Positions 12,862-24,017 of a DNA stretch of 64,000 nt are shown here, in pieces; position 1 is the stretch's first letter; every line of letters begins with the position of its first letter. Under the pieces are notes generated by a model. It had not been told where the DNA came from and did not search any database. It worked only from the letters and a program-made list of their open reading frames with translations. A program made the position numbers and the translations under genes. The DNA lies in NCBI GenBank assembly GCA_947095535.1, contig OX352774.1:260683843-260747842 (forward strand), given 5' to 3'. The DNA is from Poecilobothrus nobilitatus. Taxonomy: Eukaryota; Arthropoda; Insecta; Diptera; Dolichopodidae.

Positions 12862-14640
12862 TATTAAATCCTTTAACTATATATGATTGGAAACGAGGCA
12901 AATATTTTTATCCAAATATTTTTGTCCCAAAAATAAATTGATGTTTAGGTATAAATTGCATAATTTAATTTTGAACTTATTAATTCAACAACACTTTTAC
13001 TAAAATAAATCTATCAAATAATTTTTATTCTATTACAATATATTTAATATCTTATTATTTTCAGTTATATTTTAATTTTAAATTGTTTATTTAATCATTT
13101 TTGTGTATTTATTCAACTAAATATAAACTTTGATATATTTAATGGCATCATCATGCAATATACCGTCAAGATCATAGCATAGCAGCAAATTCATAATCAT
13201 AAACATTGAAATATCATCATTGCCTGTAGGAGCTTCTCTGTCTGATTTCCCATAATATGAAATGCATTTAAAATTCATATTATTTTAATTTTAATGTTGT
13301 TTTGGTTTTTTTTTTTTTTGTTTAAGATATGAGAAACCTGGGATATATACATACATATTTTAATATATGAATGCAAATATATAATCAAAGTAAAGAAATA
13401 AAAAAAAAAAAAAAACTTTTTAATCTTTTCACATTCAATTGCTCCAGATTCATTTAAAGAACATACCAATTTCCCATTTGATTTGAAATCTTTTAAGGGT
13501 TTTTCTTTTTTTGTTGTTGTTATTTTTTGAGTTTTTATATTTAAAGGTTTAATATATTGATAAAAAAAAGATTGAAAAAAAAAAAAATACAAGTTTTTTT
13601 TTTTTTTATTAATATCCTGAGATTCCTTTAAAAGAAAAAAAAAAATTTTAATTTTAATTTTAACTGGTGCGAGTCATATAAAAAAGAAACTGAATCGCAT
13701 AAGTAAAAAGTATTTAGTTAAGTTAAGATGTAAGTATGATGTTTAAATATACCAAAAAAGAATAATCAACTAACATGTATAATCTTTTTAAGAAGCTGAA
13801 AAGATGCTACTAAAAAATGCTACTATTTAATAAAAATCAAAAAAAAAAAAAAGTTTTAATCAATGAGTTTTAACAACTTATGATGGTAGATTTTCTTTAA
13901 ATTTAATTTCTTATTTATATGATATTGTTTAGATTGTATTTTTTTTTTTTTTTTGTTATATATGTTGTTGTTTTATTTGGTTTTTATATTTTTTTTGTGT
14001 TTATCCCAGTTTTGATTCTGTAAACAAAACACCAAATAAAAAAAGGAATTTGTTTTTCTTTTTATTACATAATATATAGGTATAAATATGTTACATAAGG
14101 CGCCTTTAACTATAAATTTATGAAGTAAAAATTTCCAGTGGATGATTAAAGAATTTTTAAAAGGATTGACACATTTTAGATTCTAACCATAGAATTAAAT
14201 TTTGTATATTTAGATATTATCTTGTTGATTTTTATAAGAGAGCAAATTACGTCGTATGACGCTCACGTTACATTTGTTTGTGTTGTTTCATTTTTGTTTT
14301 GCAAAGTTGTTATATTCCAATTAAAATTTATTAAATGATAAATAAATGATGTGAATCGCAACACTTTTTCGAAATATCAAATATGTGTCATAAAAAATTT
14401 AAGCAATTGTCTAAGAAAAACGACATTAAAGTAAATCTAAAGCATTTTAACATTATATAAAAGTTATTTTGAAAATGCAAATTTCTTATGTGTAAAAGCT
14501 TAATTAATAACCAACAACTTAATATATTATGGAGCAAAAATCTGGCTATTGCCGTAATAGTCAAAAAAAGCCACATAAATTTGGACAGGAAATTACACAG
14601 CCTTTCCTGTTCAAGCGTAGCTGTAAATGTCATAAGGGGA
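12862..14640. other. AT-rich non-coding DNA
   Basis: Many A/T runs occur (13309-13320, 13399-13416, 13593-13608, 13939-13954). The 105-codon minus-strand frame at 13275-13592 is Lys/Phe/Ile-rich and starts and ends in homopolymers, so I treat it as chance. No mobile element is clear. Confidence 0.5.
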
Positions 14641-14649
14641 AATAACTCT

Positions 14650-14730
14650 TACGACGTGTGTGGGATTCGAACCCACACTCCTTCGGTGTTTACAGCATAT
14701 TTTATACGCTCATACTCACTAGCCCTCACT
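14650..14730 (-). repeat. tRNA-like sequence (tRNA-derived SINE head or tRNA pseudogene)
   Basis: On the minus strand the T arm is perfect: GTGGG, loop TTCGAAT, CCCAC, which is an ideal Pol III B box. An A-box-like GGGCTAGTGAGTATGAGC lies about 50 bases upstream on that strand. The anticodon and acceptor stems do not fold properly, so a working tRNA is unlikely. A related sequence (TAAACACCGAGCGAGTGT then GGGTTCGAA) occurs at 61866-61905, showing that it is dispersed. It sits beside a DINE-like copy at 14800-15300. Confidence 0.55.
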
Positions 14731-14799
14731 AGGCAAATTAAGTAACATAAAAAAAATTAACAAAATTTCGTTAGTAAATTTACACAATAAAGTATAAAA

Positions 14800-15300
14800 G
14801 TTTGAGAAAACAAGGTAGAATGTAAACCAACGGTTTTTAAAAGCGCACATTTCCAAAACTCAATACAAACTGTGTTGGTATTAATTAACTAAGAAAAACG
14901 GTTAACACGAGGGGGTGCTACCAAAAAATTGTCTGAGGAAACTTATACTAATTCTAATAGTTATTTCTTGTCTCAAAATTTCAGGTTCCTATCTAAAAGC
15001 GCGCCGGAGTTATGAAAATAGAAAAATCATGCAAAATTTGGTTTTCACATAACGGTAAATTTAAAAACAGAACATAAGATATATGCATTTAAAAATAGGG
15101 CTTTTTCAAAGTTTGAGGGGCTGTAGCTCCGTAATGGATGGAGCTACATGAAAAAGTTGTTCCACAAAATTATTTTTTATATGAGACCTACCCATGGTTT
15201 TTTTCTTTATCAGACGGACGGACGGACGGACAGAGTGAAACTAATAAACACATTTTTTCAAAATTTTTTTGGAAATGTGCTAAAAAGCCCACCTGTAATA
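14800..15300 (-). mobile_element. DINE-like element, minus strand, fairly well preserved
   Basis: Read on the minus strand, the landmarks follow the family order. First AGCACATTTCC, then a TCCG microsatellite (GACGGACGGACGGACGGACA on the plus strand near 15213). Next comes the block CCATTACGGAGCTACAGCCC, followed by AAGCCCTATTTTTAAATGCATAT (on the plus strand 15085-15105), ACCGTTATGTGAAAACC, and the CCGGCGCGCTTTTAGAT block. It ends at a GTGCGCTTTTAAAAACCG block shared with 61305-61770. The frames at 15138-15411 lie within it and are not genes. It is non-coding, as DINE-1 relatives are. Confidence 0.8.
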
Positions 15301-17699
15301 CCAGAGCTTTTGTACTGCTTCACTGGTCAGATCCTTTTATCGCTAATAGCTAACAGAAGAAGTTATTATCATATTTATTTACCTCAATCATTTAATGTAA
15401 TATGTTTTTGATGTTTTGTTACTTATAAATGATAAAATTATACCAAAGATTAATTTGGGCGTTCATTCCTTGAAACTTGTTAATTTTTTGAAACCAAAAG
15501 TTTACAAGCCCTATTAAATAATCAAAAACTTTTCACATTACTTTTTATAAATTTTTGATTTGTCTGCACTTTATAACTATTAAACTATTTAACTCTTCTG
15601 CTATATCCTTATTTAATGCGGGTCACCTTGTATATTTTTTTATTTTTGGAAACTATATCACTATCTTATACTCGTATAAACTAAAAACCAATTTCCTTCT
15701 CTTTATTTTATTTCATTCACATTTCAAATTTTATAATATTAAAATTTAATTATTTCAAAAAACAAAATAAACAAAAATTTGATAAAAATTCATTAAGGTG
15801 CATATAAATGTAATATATGTATGTATTTAAGCATTATATTAAATGTTAGAAAAAAAAAAGCAAAAATAAAACCGACTTTCGATATCTTCTACATTTTTTT
15901 TCACATATTTTCTTTATAAAAGAGTTCATAGCTTGATGCTAAATTATTACATATACTGTATATATTATATTATAATGTATACATATCAACATACATTTAA
16001 TTATGTATATAAGTATATTTCAAATTCCTTTTTTGTTTTTATAATAATAATATTGATAAGAGTGAGACAGGTGTATTAAAAAAAAAATTTTTTTTTCCTT
16101 CACATTATTATCAAAATTCCTTCTTATCGTATAAGTCCATTAGGGGTTAAATATGTGTATGTAAAATGGTATCTTTTTATTTTGTTTTTTTTTTTTTTTT
16201 TGGTATGTAGAGCAACAATTTCAAAATTACGATTAAATAATACATAAACAGTTTCCAATTAAAAGAAAAAAAAAAAAAATAAATAAAAATAAATTCCTTT
16301 TCAAAAAGATATGAAAATGCCACACGGAGGTATTTTTTAAGCGAATATTACATAATGTTACATTCTCCTCATATGAATAACCTATGAATATATGTATGTA
16401 TGTATATACGAATGTTGCATTACCAAATTTATTGATAGCAAAATTATATTATTATTATTATTTCTATATGCGGACCAGACACAGTTTTGTTATATACTAT
16501 TTTATTATATGTTGAAGTAAAAGTTTATAAACAAATTGAAAGAGAAAAGGATGATTCATTTTAAACCAGGTGGCTTCTCTATACAACAAGAAAAAAAAAA
16601 CTGACAATTTTTTGTCAACAGAAAAAGTAGTTTACGATTGGGTCAAAGTATTATCAAGAGATGAACAGGAAATGTTCGTTTATGTTTGAATGAATTTTAG
16701 GTGCATAAACTATACATTCTTAGATCAGATTAATTTTGTTGATATATTGTTAAATTTTATTAAACTTTTATAAAACCTTACAGTTACAAAACATAGATAT
16801 TAAAAACTATAAAAACTTTAAACTTCAATATTGAGATGTGAAAAATAGTATAAATGTTATTTCATTCCGTTCACACCAATAGAGTAAAAAATGTACAAAT
16901 AAATCTGTTCTAATTTAGAGAATATGTTGTATATATGAATATGAGTATAGATATGAATGTAAATGTAAATAAACAACTAATATGTATATTGAACAAATAA
17001 AAATATTTTCGGTCATAATTTTTTTTTTCTATAGATTAAAAGTAGTTAATTCAAACCTATAGTTAATTTTTAAAAAGCTATAACCCTTAACTTTTCGAGA
17101 ATCGAAATATTTAAATTAAATATAATATAATAAACAGTATTAGACTGTTTTTTGAGATAAAGTAGTAAGTGTACATCTTCGTCCATTCCGGCTTCCAAAA
17201 TTAGGTCCCATAAATATATATGTATGTACATATATAGTTAGAAAACAAAATTTTTAGAAAAAAACTTCAAATAGGGATCGTATCAAAATTATTTATTGCA
17301 AATTCATCTTATCGAATTCGGGGTTGAAAAATTTGGAAATATATATGCTTTTTTCCAGAATTGATGGTGGAAAACTGCTTTTCCACAAAATTTTATAAAA
17401 TTTTTTAATGTTAAAATGTATGCAAACATTTCAAATAGATATTCCGGATGCAATGGATGCACAATAATTGTATTGTTTATATTAATTGTTCTTTCTTGCA
17501 ATTTATTTTACGTTGTTTTGGCAGAAGGGATTTTTAAATTTTCTAAACATATTTTACAATTGTACATTTTGATTTTTAACTGTTTCACAAATTTGATGTT
17601 TTTCAAAATTAAAAAAATTGGTTAATGCTAGCTAATAAAAAATGCAATGATAAATTAAATATGAAAAATTTCTAAAATATTTATGTAATATTTTTCCAA
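15301..17699. other. AT-rich non-coding DNA
   Basis: The stretch has poly-T/A runs (16078-16097, 16185-16201, 16266-16279) and TATGTA-rich segments (15957-16020, 16390-16410). I see no gene or recognisable element. The 65- and 69-codon frames on opposite strands at about 17304-17625 overlap each other and have no coding look. Confidence 0.5.
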
Positions 17700-18000
17700 A
17701 AACTTATTTTAAGCACATTTTTCAAAAATATTTTGAAAAATTTACTTCTTAGTTTTAATTGGTTCATTCGTTCGTCTGTCTGTTTATTAAAAAACACTAC
17801 CATGTTAAAGCTGTAGCAATGACATTTCAAAATGGATAGATCTCATAAAATCAATAATATTGTGAAACAATTTAATAAAACTTTCAGATCGAACCCCACC
17901 TATTACGGAAATATAGACCTTTAAAATTGAAAAAAAAAACCTATTTTCTTGTTGTTTATATATCAAGTTCTGCTTAACATTTTTTCAATCTTAACATGCC
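17700..18000 (+). mobile_element. DINE-like element fragment, plus strand
   Basis: The fragment starts AGCACATTTTTCAAAAATATTT, the same opening as the copy at 31618. It then has a decayed CGTCTGTCTG microsatellite, 'GATAGATCTCATAAAA', and 'CCCCACCTATTACGGAAATA' (the CCGTTACGGAGCTA block in better copies). The rest of the body is lost or too diverged to see. Just downstream, 18280-18296 reads GAGTTCCGGACACCCTG, which resembles a transposon end, but I found no partner. Confidence 0.65.
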
Positions 18001-20269
18001 AAACAACAAGACACTTTACATACACTGTGTAACAGTAACGGTAAAGCTGTATAACAGTGAAACATATCAATATTTTTCGTATTTAAAACCTTGTAACTTT
18101 TCAACTATAAAAGGTAAATAAATGTTGGAATATTAGTGTGAAAGCCCATAACTTCAGCTAGCTATCGGACACTTAAATGAATCTTCTATGTTATAGAGCG
18201 GCAAAGATGTTGTTATTTTTTTAAAAAGTGAATACAATTACTTTGTTTATTATGAACTTCTCTATCACCTCCGTTTTTCGTGAACTGTGAGTTCCGGACA
18301 CCCTGAATATAAACATTTACCTTATAAAAAACTATTCATAATTCAGTTAACTATTTCATTTACTATTGACTATGAAAAAACTCAACTAAATAAATGCACC
18401 TATGATATTATGTATATTGATTTGATTAAACTGAAGAACCCTAAGCAAGTCGAAAAACAAGTGAGTATAAAGTATATTATAATGTATTAAGTATAGATCA
18501 TTTATAATAATTTATAAATACATAACCTAAGTTTTGTTGTGTTTTTTATACATATTTCATCATAATGTTTAGCTTGAAACAATCCAAAACTATGTGCATT
18601 ATTATATTTATACAATATATTTACATAGTACATAAATACATGTATATACTATAAATTTCTTGTATTATATACAATTATGTAAATAAAGATTTGGCTAAAT
18701 TATAATGATAGCTTCTATATATATATATATATATGTATATTGTAGGTATATAATATTAATTTAAAATTCATAAAAATAAAAATTTATGAAAATTTGAAAA
18801 ATATTCAAAATTATTTAGTATGCATATAGTGTTTATAATAAACATAGACAATATAATGAATAAAACAAACATAACAAACAACAACAAGCACAATATAGAC
18901 AGATTATGATTGTAATATTGTTGTTGTGTTGTGTTGTGTTGTTGTTGTTGTGGGAAAGAAAATTCCTTAATTTTTCACATAGAATTTTATTTTAATAGCT
19001 TATAATGTAATTCATTTGAGTTGTTAATGTCTGCTTTTTTTTTTTTTTAGTTTTTTTAATGGTAAATATATTTTGTAAGAAACATTAATTTATATAAAGT
19101 ATATAATATAATGATTATTTATAAAATTGTTGAAAATTTTGTTTATAAAATAATTTACTTAATATCATAATTATAAGATTAAAATAATGTCTAATTAAGT
19201 ATTTAATTGATATGGCGACTTTAAAATTTGACAGGTGTTGTTTAAATATTTTTTTTTTCTTTATTAATTATATTATATATATGTATATAGGAACCAAGGT
19301 GTAGGTACATATATATATATAAAATTTTTTTTTTTTTATTTAATATTAAAAACAACATTTTGAAAATGACTATAAAATAATGGTTTTATTGCATTAATTG
19401 TTTCTATGAATTTTTGAAATATTTTTAGGGATTACAACATCTCGAAGTAAAAAAAAAAAGTACTGAAAGTTCCTTATACAATTTTTTTTTTTTTTCGATT
19501 TCTTATATTTGTATCATGCTTTGCCTTAATGAATATCACTTCGAGTTTATCACTAACAAGCGAAATTAAAGAGCGTTATAACCATAGGATTATTGTAGTA
19601 TACTATTTACGAACCTGTAAAAATCAGTTTTCGGATTGAAACGTCGACTGTGTTATATATGTAGATAATAATTAAATATACAGTAAATATATTATTATAT
19701 AATTAATATTATATCAAATAAAAATTAAATAATAATTCTCCTATAAGATAACAGATGTCGCACTTAGTCTTGTACAATAGCTAGAACTGAGTAATGAACA
19801 GTGTATTAAATTTGTTGAACTGTTAGACATTTATGTTGAAAAAATATTTTTTTGATGGAATGACGAATTACAATTATTAAATTATTCAAGTGGATTCCTT
19901 TAATAAGGAACAAAACTTCTAGAAAGTTTGAATTCATTTGGTTTATCCTAAATTTAATAGTGCAATAACCAAAGAAAAAACTGATTTTTCTTTTAGATAA
20001 AACGAAATATAGCCGCCATTCTGAAATATAGACTATGTATAAGCAATTACATATTCAACCCGACAAAATCTCATTTTTAATAATCTCGGTATTTGCAAAA
20101 AAAAAAAATATTTTTACATTACACTTTTTTCTTTTGAAAAATCTCATTTTTTAAGAAAAAACGCAGCAGCCCCATTTCTTTTAAAGATGTTTCATTTTTT
20201 AAGGAAAAAATCATCAGCCCCAACTATTTTCAATATTTTATTTATTAAACGTATATGTAAATAAAAATA

Positions 20270-20314
20270 GATAGTAGGGATTCTTGATTCTTGATAGTAG
20301 GGATTCTTGATAGT
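20270..20314. repeat. 23-bp direct repeat, nearly two copies
   Basis: GATAGTAGGGATTCTTGAT occurs at 20270 and again at 20293, giving a period of 23 bp with identical sequence over the second partial copy. It is a small local duplication with no evident function. Confidence 0.7.
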
Positions 20315-21069
20315 AAATTGGTTATAACGTAATGAATAGACAAATCGTAATATCCTTTATATCTTCCGTACAAATTTCTATTCTTGAATAAGACTTTAAA
20401 AAATTCATTCATTACTGTTTTATTAATGGGTAAGACAAACGTTGGTACAAAATTGTAACAAGCTATAGTTGTAATTAGGTAGTTTTACCAGATTTTACCA
20501 TTAAAACATTCAATTTTTAAGATTTAAAAAAGATTTGTTTTTTTTTTTTTTTTTAATGCAAACAAATAAAAGAAAATTTACTTTAAAAGAATAACTTATT
20601 ATTCTCTCCTGTTTTTTTTTCGAATTTATTTTTTTTTTATTAAATAAAACTTATTTGTTTTTATAAATAAAAAAATAAAAACAATAATATCTACATAAGT
20701 AATCTTATCATTTTATTTTTTCTTTATATACGGAGATTTATTCTTTAAAGATAAATTTTAAAATTTTCTTCTCAAAATAAACAATAGTTTAAAAAAAAAA
20801 AACAAAAATTTCAATTATATTATAATTGTAGAAAGTTAATCACCAGAAAATGTCTATTTGTAATATTTTCTATAATCCTAGAAAGAAAAAATAAATTCAA
20901 AAAAAGAAAAACAAGGTTAATAAAATCCTGTTAATATTTTTGTGTTATCCTTTTTGTTGTAATTTAGGAAAATTTTTTTAGAAATCCTTAGAAATTTCTT
21001 TTCATAATTTTTAAAGATGATCTTTAATTATTTTACTTGACTGATTTTCTTTAATACAATATAATTAAC

Positions 21070-21072
<3 letters not shown>

Positions 21073-21109
<37 letters not shown>
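21073..21109. repeat. (TA)n microsatellite
   Basis: An uninterrupted TA dinucleotide run of about 37 bases, the longest TA block in the window. Comparable blocks lie at 55666-55697, 9129-9153, 8301-8320, 46568-46589 and 48472-48494. Confidence 0.9.
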
Positions 21110-21112
<3 letters not shown>

Positions 21113-21600
21113 CTTTTTGTTGTTTATTTTTACCCTACAAGATTTTACAGAAAAGATTTCAAAGAATTGATAATAATATTGTTGACATGAAAGCTTATCT
21201 TTTTATAATCGCTCATCACCTCTATTTCTAAGATTTAAAATTTTTATTAGACTACATTAAAAGTATCAAGTCCTTCAAAACGATTTTATTGTTGTGCAAA
21301 AAAATAAATTAATGAAACTTAAACACTGCACAATATTTTATATCATTTTATTATTTTATTTATAAAAGAAAGTTTACAATAAAACAAATAAGGCAACAAT
21401 GTATGGTAAAATGTCGAAATGTCTTGTTTGTTTACAAAATGTCATATTAGATATGTAGTAATTAACTAAATTTTAGATAAACTAATCAAGTTTCCACCAT
21501 ATTTTATAGAAATTATAAAAATTATTTGCCTGAAAATAATTTGCCTGTTTTTTTCAAAATTGTACCTATAGTGCATAAGACATTTCCACTCAAATTTCAC

Positions 21601-23163
21601 TCAATTTTTATACCCGTTCGATAGGATCGGGTATAATAAAATTACTCCTCCGTTTGTAACACCTCGAAATAAGCGAGCTAGATATACCTTCAAAGGTATG
21701 GATCGGATCAGAAAAAAAATCTAAGACTTTTGAGCCATGTCCGTCCGTCCGTCCGTCAGCACGCTAACTCAAGAACTAAGAAAGCTAGAATCTTGAAATT
21801 TACACAAAATATTTTGGGAGTAATTTGTAGGTTCCCTATTTTTTTTGGTTGAGTTTGGACCAAGCCTTAGGGTAGCTCTCGAACACCTAACTTTTAGGTC
21901 CCCACATTTTTTTTGCAATAGAGCTATGAAATTTTAACTACTGATAGATCTCACAAAAATATTAACTTTATTTTTAATAACTTTTTTTTGTAGCCCCACC
22001 CGTTACGGAGCTACAGCTCCCCAAAGGTTCAAAAAAGCTCTATATTTAAATTGTTATAGCACAAGTTGTATAAGGTATATCTTCATTTTGAAAACGTCAA
22101 ACGATTACTACTTTTATTAGCTTTAAAAGTATATATACAATAAATATATAATTTTGGCATACGGTGTCTTAATTTACCGTTATGCGAAATTAAAATTTTG
22201 CAAAATTCTTCAACCCTTCTATCTGCTAAACGGTTTAAGGTGGAAACTTGAAATTTTGACAGAAGTTAGATCTTTGAAAATAAGTATGAGTCATTTCAGA
22301 AATTTTTTTTGTATCACTCCCCGTTTAGGAGCTGTAAGGGGTCAAAAACTGAAAATTTCCTATTTTTAAACACCTGTAACTTGAACACCTGTTAAAATTT
22401 TTTTGAATTAATACACAAAAATTAAAGCTTCAACATTATACTCTTATTTCTGTTAACAACTTTTTTTAATAATATATAGGGTTACTTTATAATTGACGAA
22501 AGTGTTACTTGATTTTTTCAAATTTTCTAACAAATTTCATTAACGAATTTTTTCCATTTTGTTTTACTCGATAATTTGAAATTGTTGAGGATATAATGCG
22601 TAGTACATAAAAATGCAAATAAATAAACAACATAACGGTTGCTTGAAGAATTTTTATTTATATGATATTGATATATATACATACTTATATAATATCATGT
22701 TTATTTAGATATCGTATATGTCACTAGTGAATGAATGATAAGAGTGTAAATGTATATTATATAGCGCCGTATTTACAAACATGTATGTATTTTATTGTAC
22801 TTATAAGAAATTATTCTGTCAATGGAATATTTAAATATAATAAATTATAATATTTAAAATTATATTTACTATTTTGTACTAAGTAAATTTAATATACATT
22901 TTACGCTTAGTATTAAATGGTACTATAGAATATTTGAAAAAGTTTTGGATTGATAATCGTTATGTGAAAGGTTAAAATCTGCTTTCGAAGAATGTACATA
23001 TAAACATATAGTTTGAATATATGTACAACCCATAGTTCTAGAAATTATAAAATTCACCCAAATTATTTTAAAATACTAAAATATTAAAAAAATAATATTG
23101 TGAGCAGAGTGACAGGCTGTTAACATACTAACGGTTCGTACGGGTACCTAAGAGTTGACAAAG
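21601..23163 (+). mobile_element. DINE-like (Helitron-related) element, copy 1, about 1.56 kb
   Basis: It shares with 42474-43716 both ends and most of its body. The 5' end is TCAATTTTTATACCCGTTCGAT followed by GATCGGGTATA, which can fold back on TACCCG. The 3' end carries TTCGTACGGGTA, the inverse of the 5' TACCCGTACGA, followed by CCTAAGAGTTGACAAAG. A GTCCGTCCG tract lies at about 21739-21757, then AAGCTAGAATCTTGAAATT, then CCGTTACGGAGCTACAGCTCC at about 22000. Subterminal inverted repeats, a TCCG tract and 'AGCTAGAA..TTGA' match what is known of INE-1/DINE-1. No Rep/helicase frame is present. The 71-codon frame at 22154 is internal to the repeat. About 320 bp is extra relative to the 42.5-kb copy. 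Confidence 0.8.
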
Positions 23164-23344
23164 TTGAAAATGTTGAAAAAAGCCAAAGTTCCTAAACAAA
23201 GTTTGTAATCAAAATTTATGAAACAGAAAATTTTAAATTTAGAACTACAATATGAATTAATATGAAAGCCAGTCTGACATAAGTCCGTTTATTCCCAAAC
23301 TCATTTCTTATTTAATAAATATTAAATATCAAAATACTTTTTTT

Positions 23345-24012
23345 TTAACATATTTTTCAAAAAAATTTAAGTTTCTGCCTTCGTTCATCCGTCTATCTCT
23401 CTATCTGTCTGATTACAAAACTTCTATACATTGTTAAAAATAAAGTAATTAAATTTTCACTACATATAGGTCTCATAAAAAAGTTAATAGTATAAAACAA
23501 CAATTTTTATCTAGTTTCACTTTTTACGGAACCCGTCAAACTTTGAGAAAGTCTCATTTTTAATTGTATATTTCAGATTCAATTTAACATATTTGCAAAC
23601 TAAAAACGCTGTAGAACCTTTTTTTACGTTTATAAGCAAATATTAAAATTATATTTTTTTTAAATTTTGTATTTAAATTCACCGTTATGTAAAGGAAATT
23701 TTACAAAATTTTGTTTAATTCAAATTTCTGAAATGGTTTTATAGTTAGCACCTTTAAATTTTGAATGAAGAAAGATCTTTTGGTATTATTATAAGTTATC
23801 TCAGAAAAATGTTTGTACCACCTTTATTTAAGAGCTATTAGCTATTATTAAAAATTAACTATTTTTGGACACCTGTAACTTAGGAATTCGCTCAAATTTT
23901 TCCAAATTAATATGCAAAATTTAAAGCTTCAATATTTGATTTTTATATGCTTAACAAGTTTTTGATTATTTACGGTTACCCTAAAATTAAAGAAAGCGTA
24001 TCTTCTTTTTTC
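23345..24012 (+). mobile_element. DINE-like element, second subtype, directly upstream of another
   Basis: The copy opens with ACATATTTTTCAAAAAAATT and a decayed TCCGTCTATCTCTCTATCTGTCTG tract. Then come 'AGGTCTCATAAAAAAGTTAATA', 'TTTTTACGGAACC' and an 'ACCGTTATGTAAAGGAAATT' block at about 23681. It ends with 'GACACCTGTAACTTAGGAATT' at about 23869, the same order as at 31618-32240. It abuts the 24018 element with almost no spacer, so two elements lie in tandem and in the same orientation. Confidence 0.65.
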
Positions 24013-24017
24013 ACTAT

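Larger units (their letters stand above)
18001..21600. other. AT-rich non-coding DNA with simple repeats
   Basis: The stretch contains a (TA)n block at 18717-18735, a TTG/GTT tract at 18917-18950 and a (TA)n block at 21073-21109. A 48-bp unit occurs about 1.6 times at 20145-20222 (CATTTTTTAAG...CAGCCCCA in each). A 23-bp direct repeat occupies 20270-20314. No gene is apparent. Confidence 0.5.

Noticed and set aside
13275..13592. 105-codon minus-strand frame
   Set aside because: It is built on poly-A/T runs at both ends, and the peptide is low complexity.
14650..14730. Functional tRNA gene
   Set aside because: The T arm is perfect but acceptor and anticodon stems do not pair, and a partial copy occurs elsewhere.
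18280..18296. GAGTTCCGGACACCCTG as a transposon terminus
   Set aside because: It resembles mariner-type ends, but no inverted partner or duplicated TA-flanked counterpart was found nearby.
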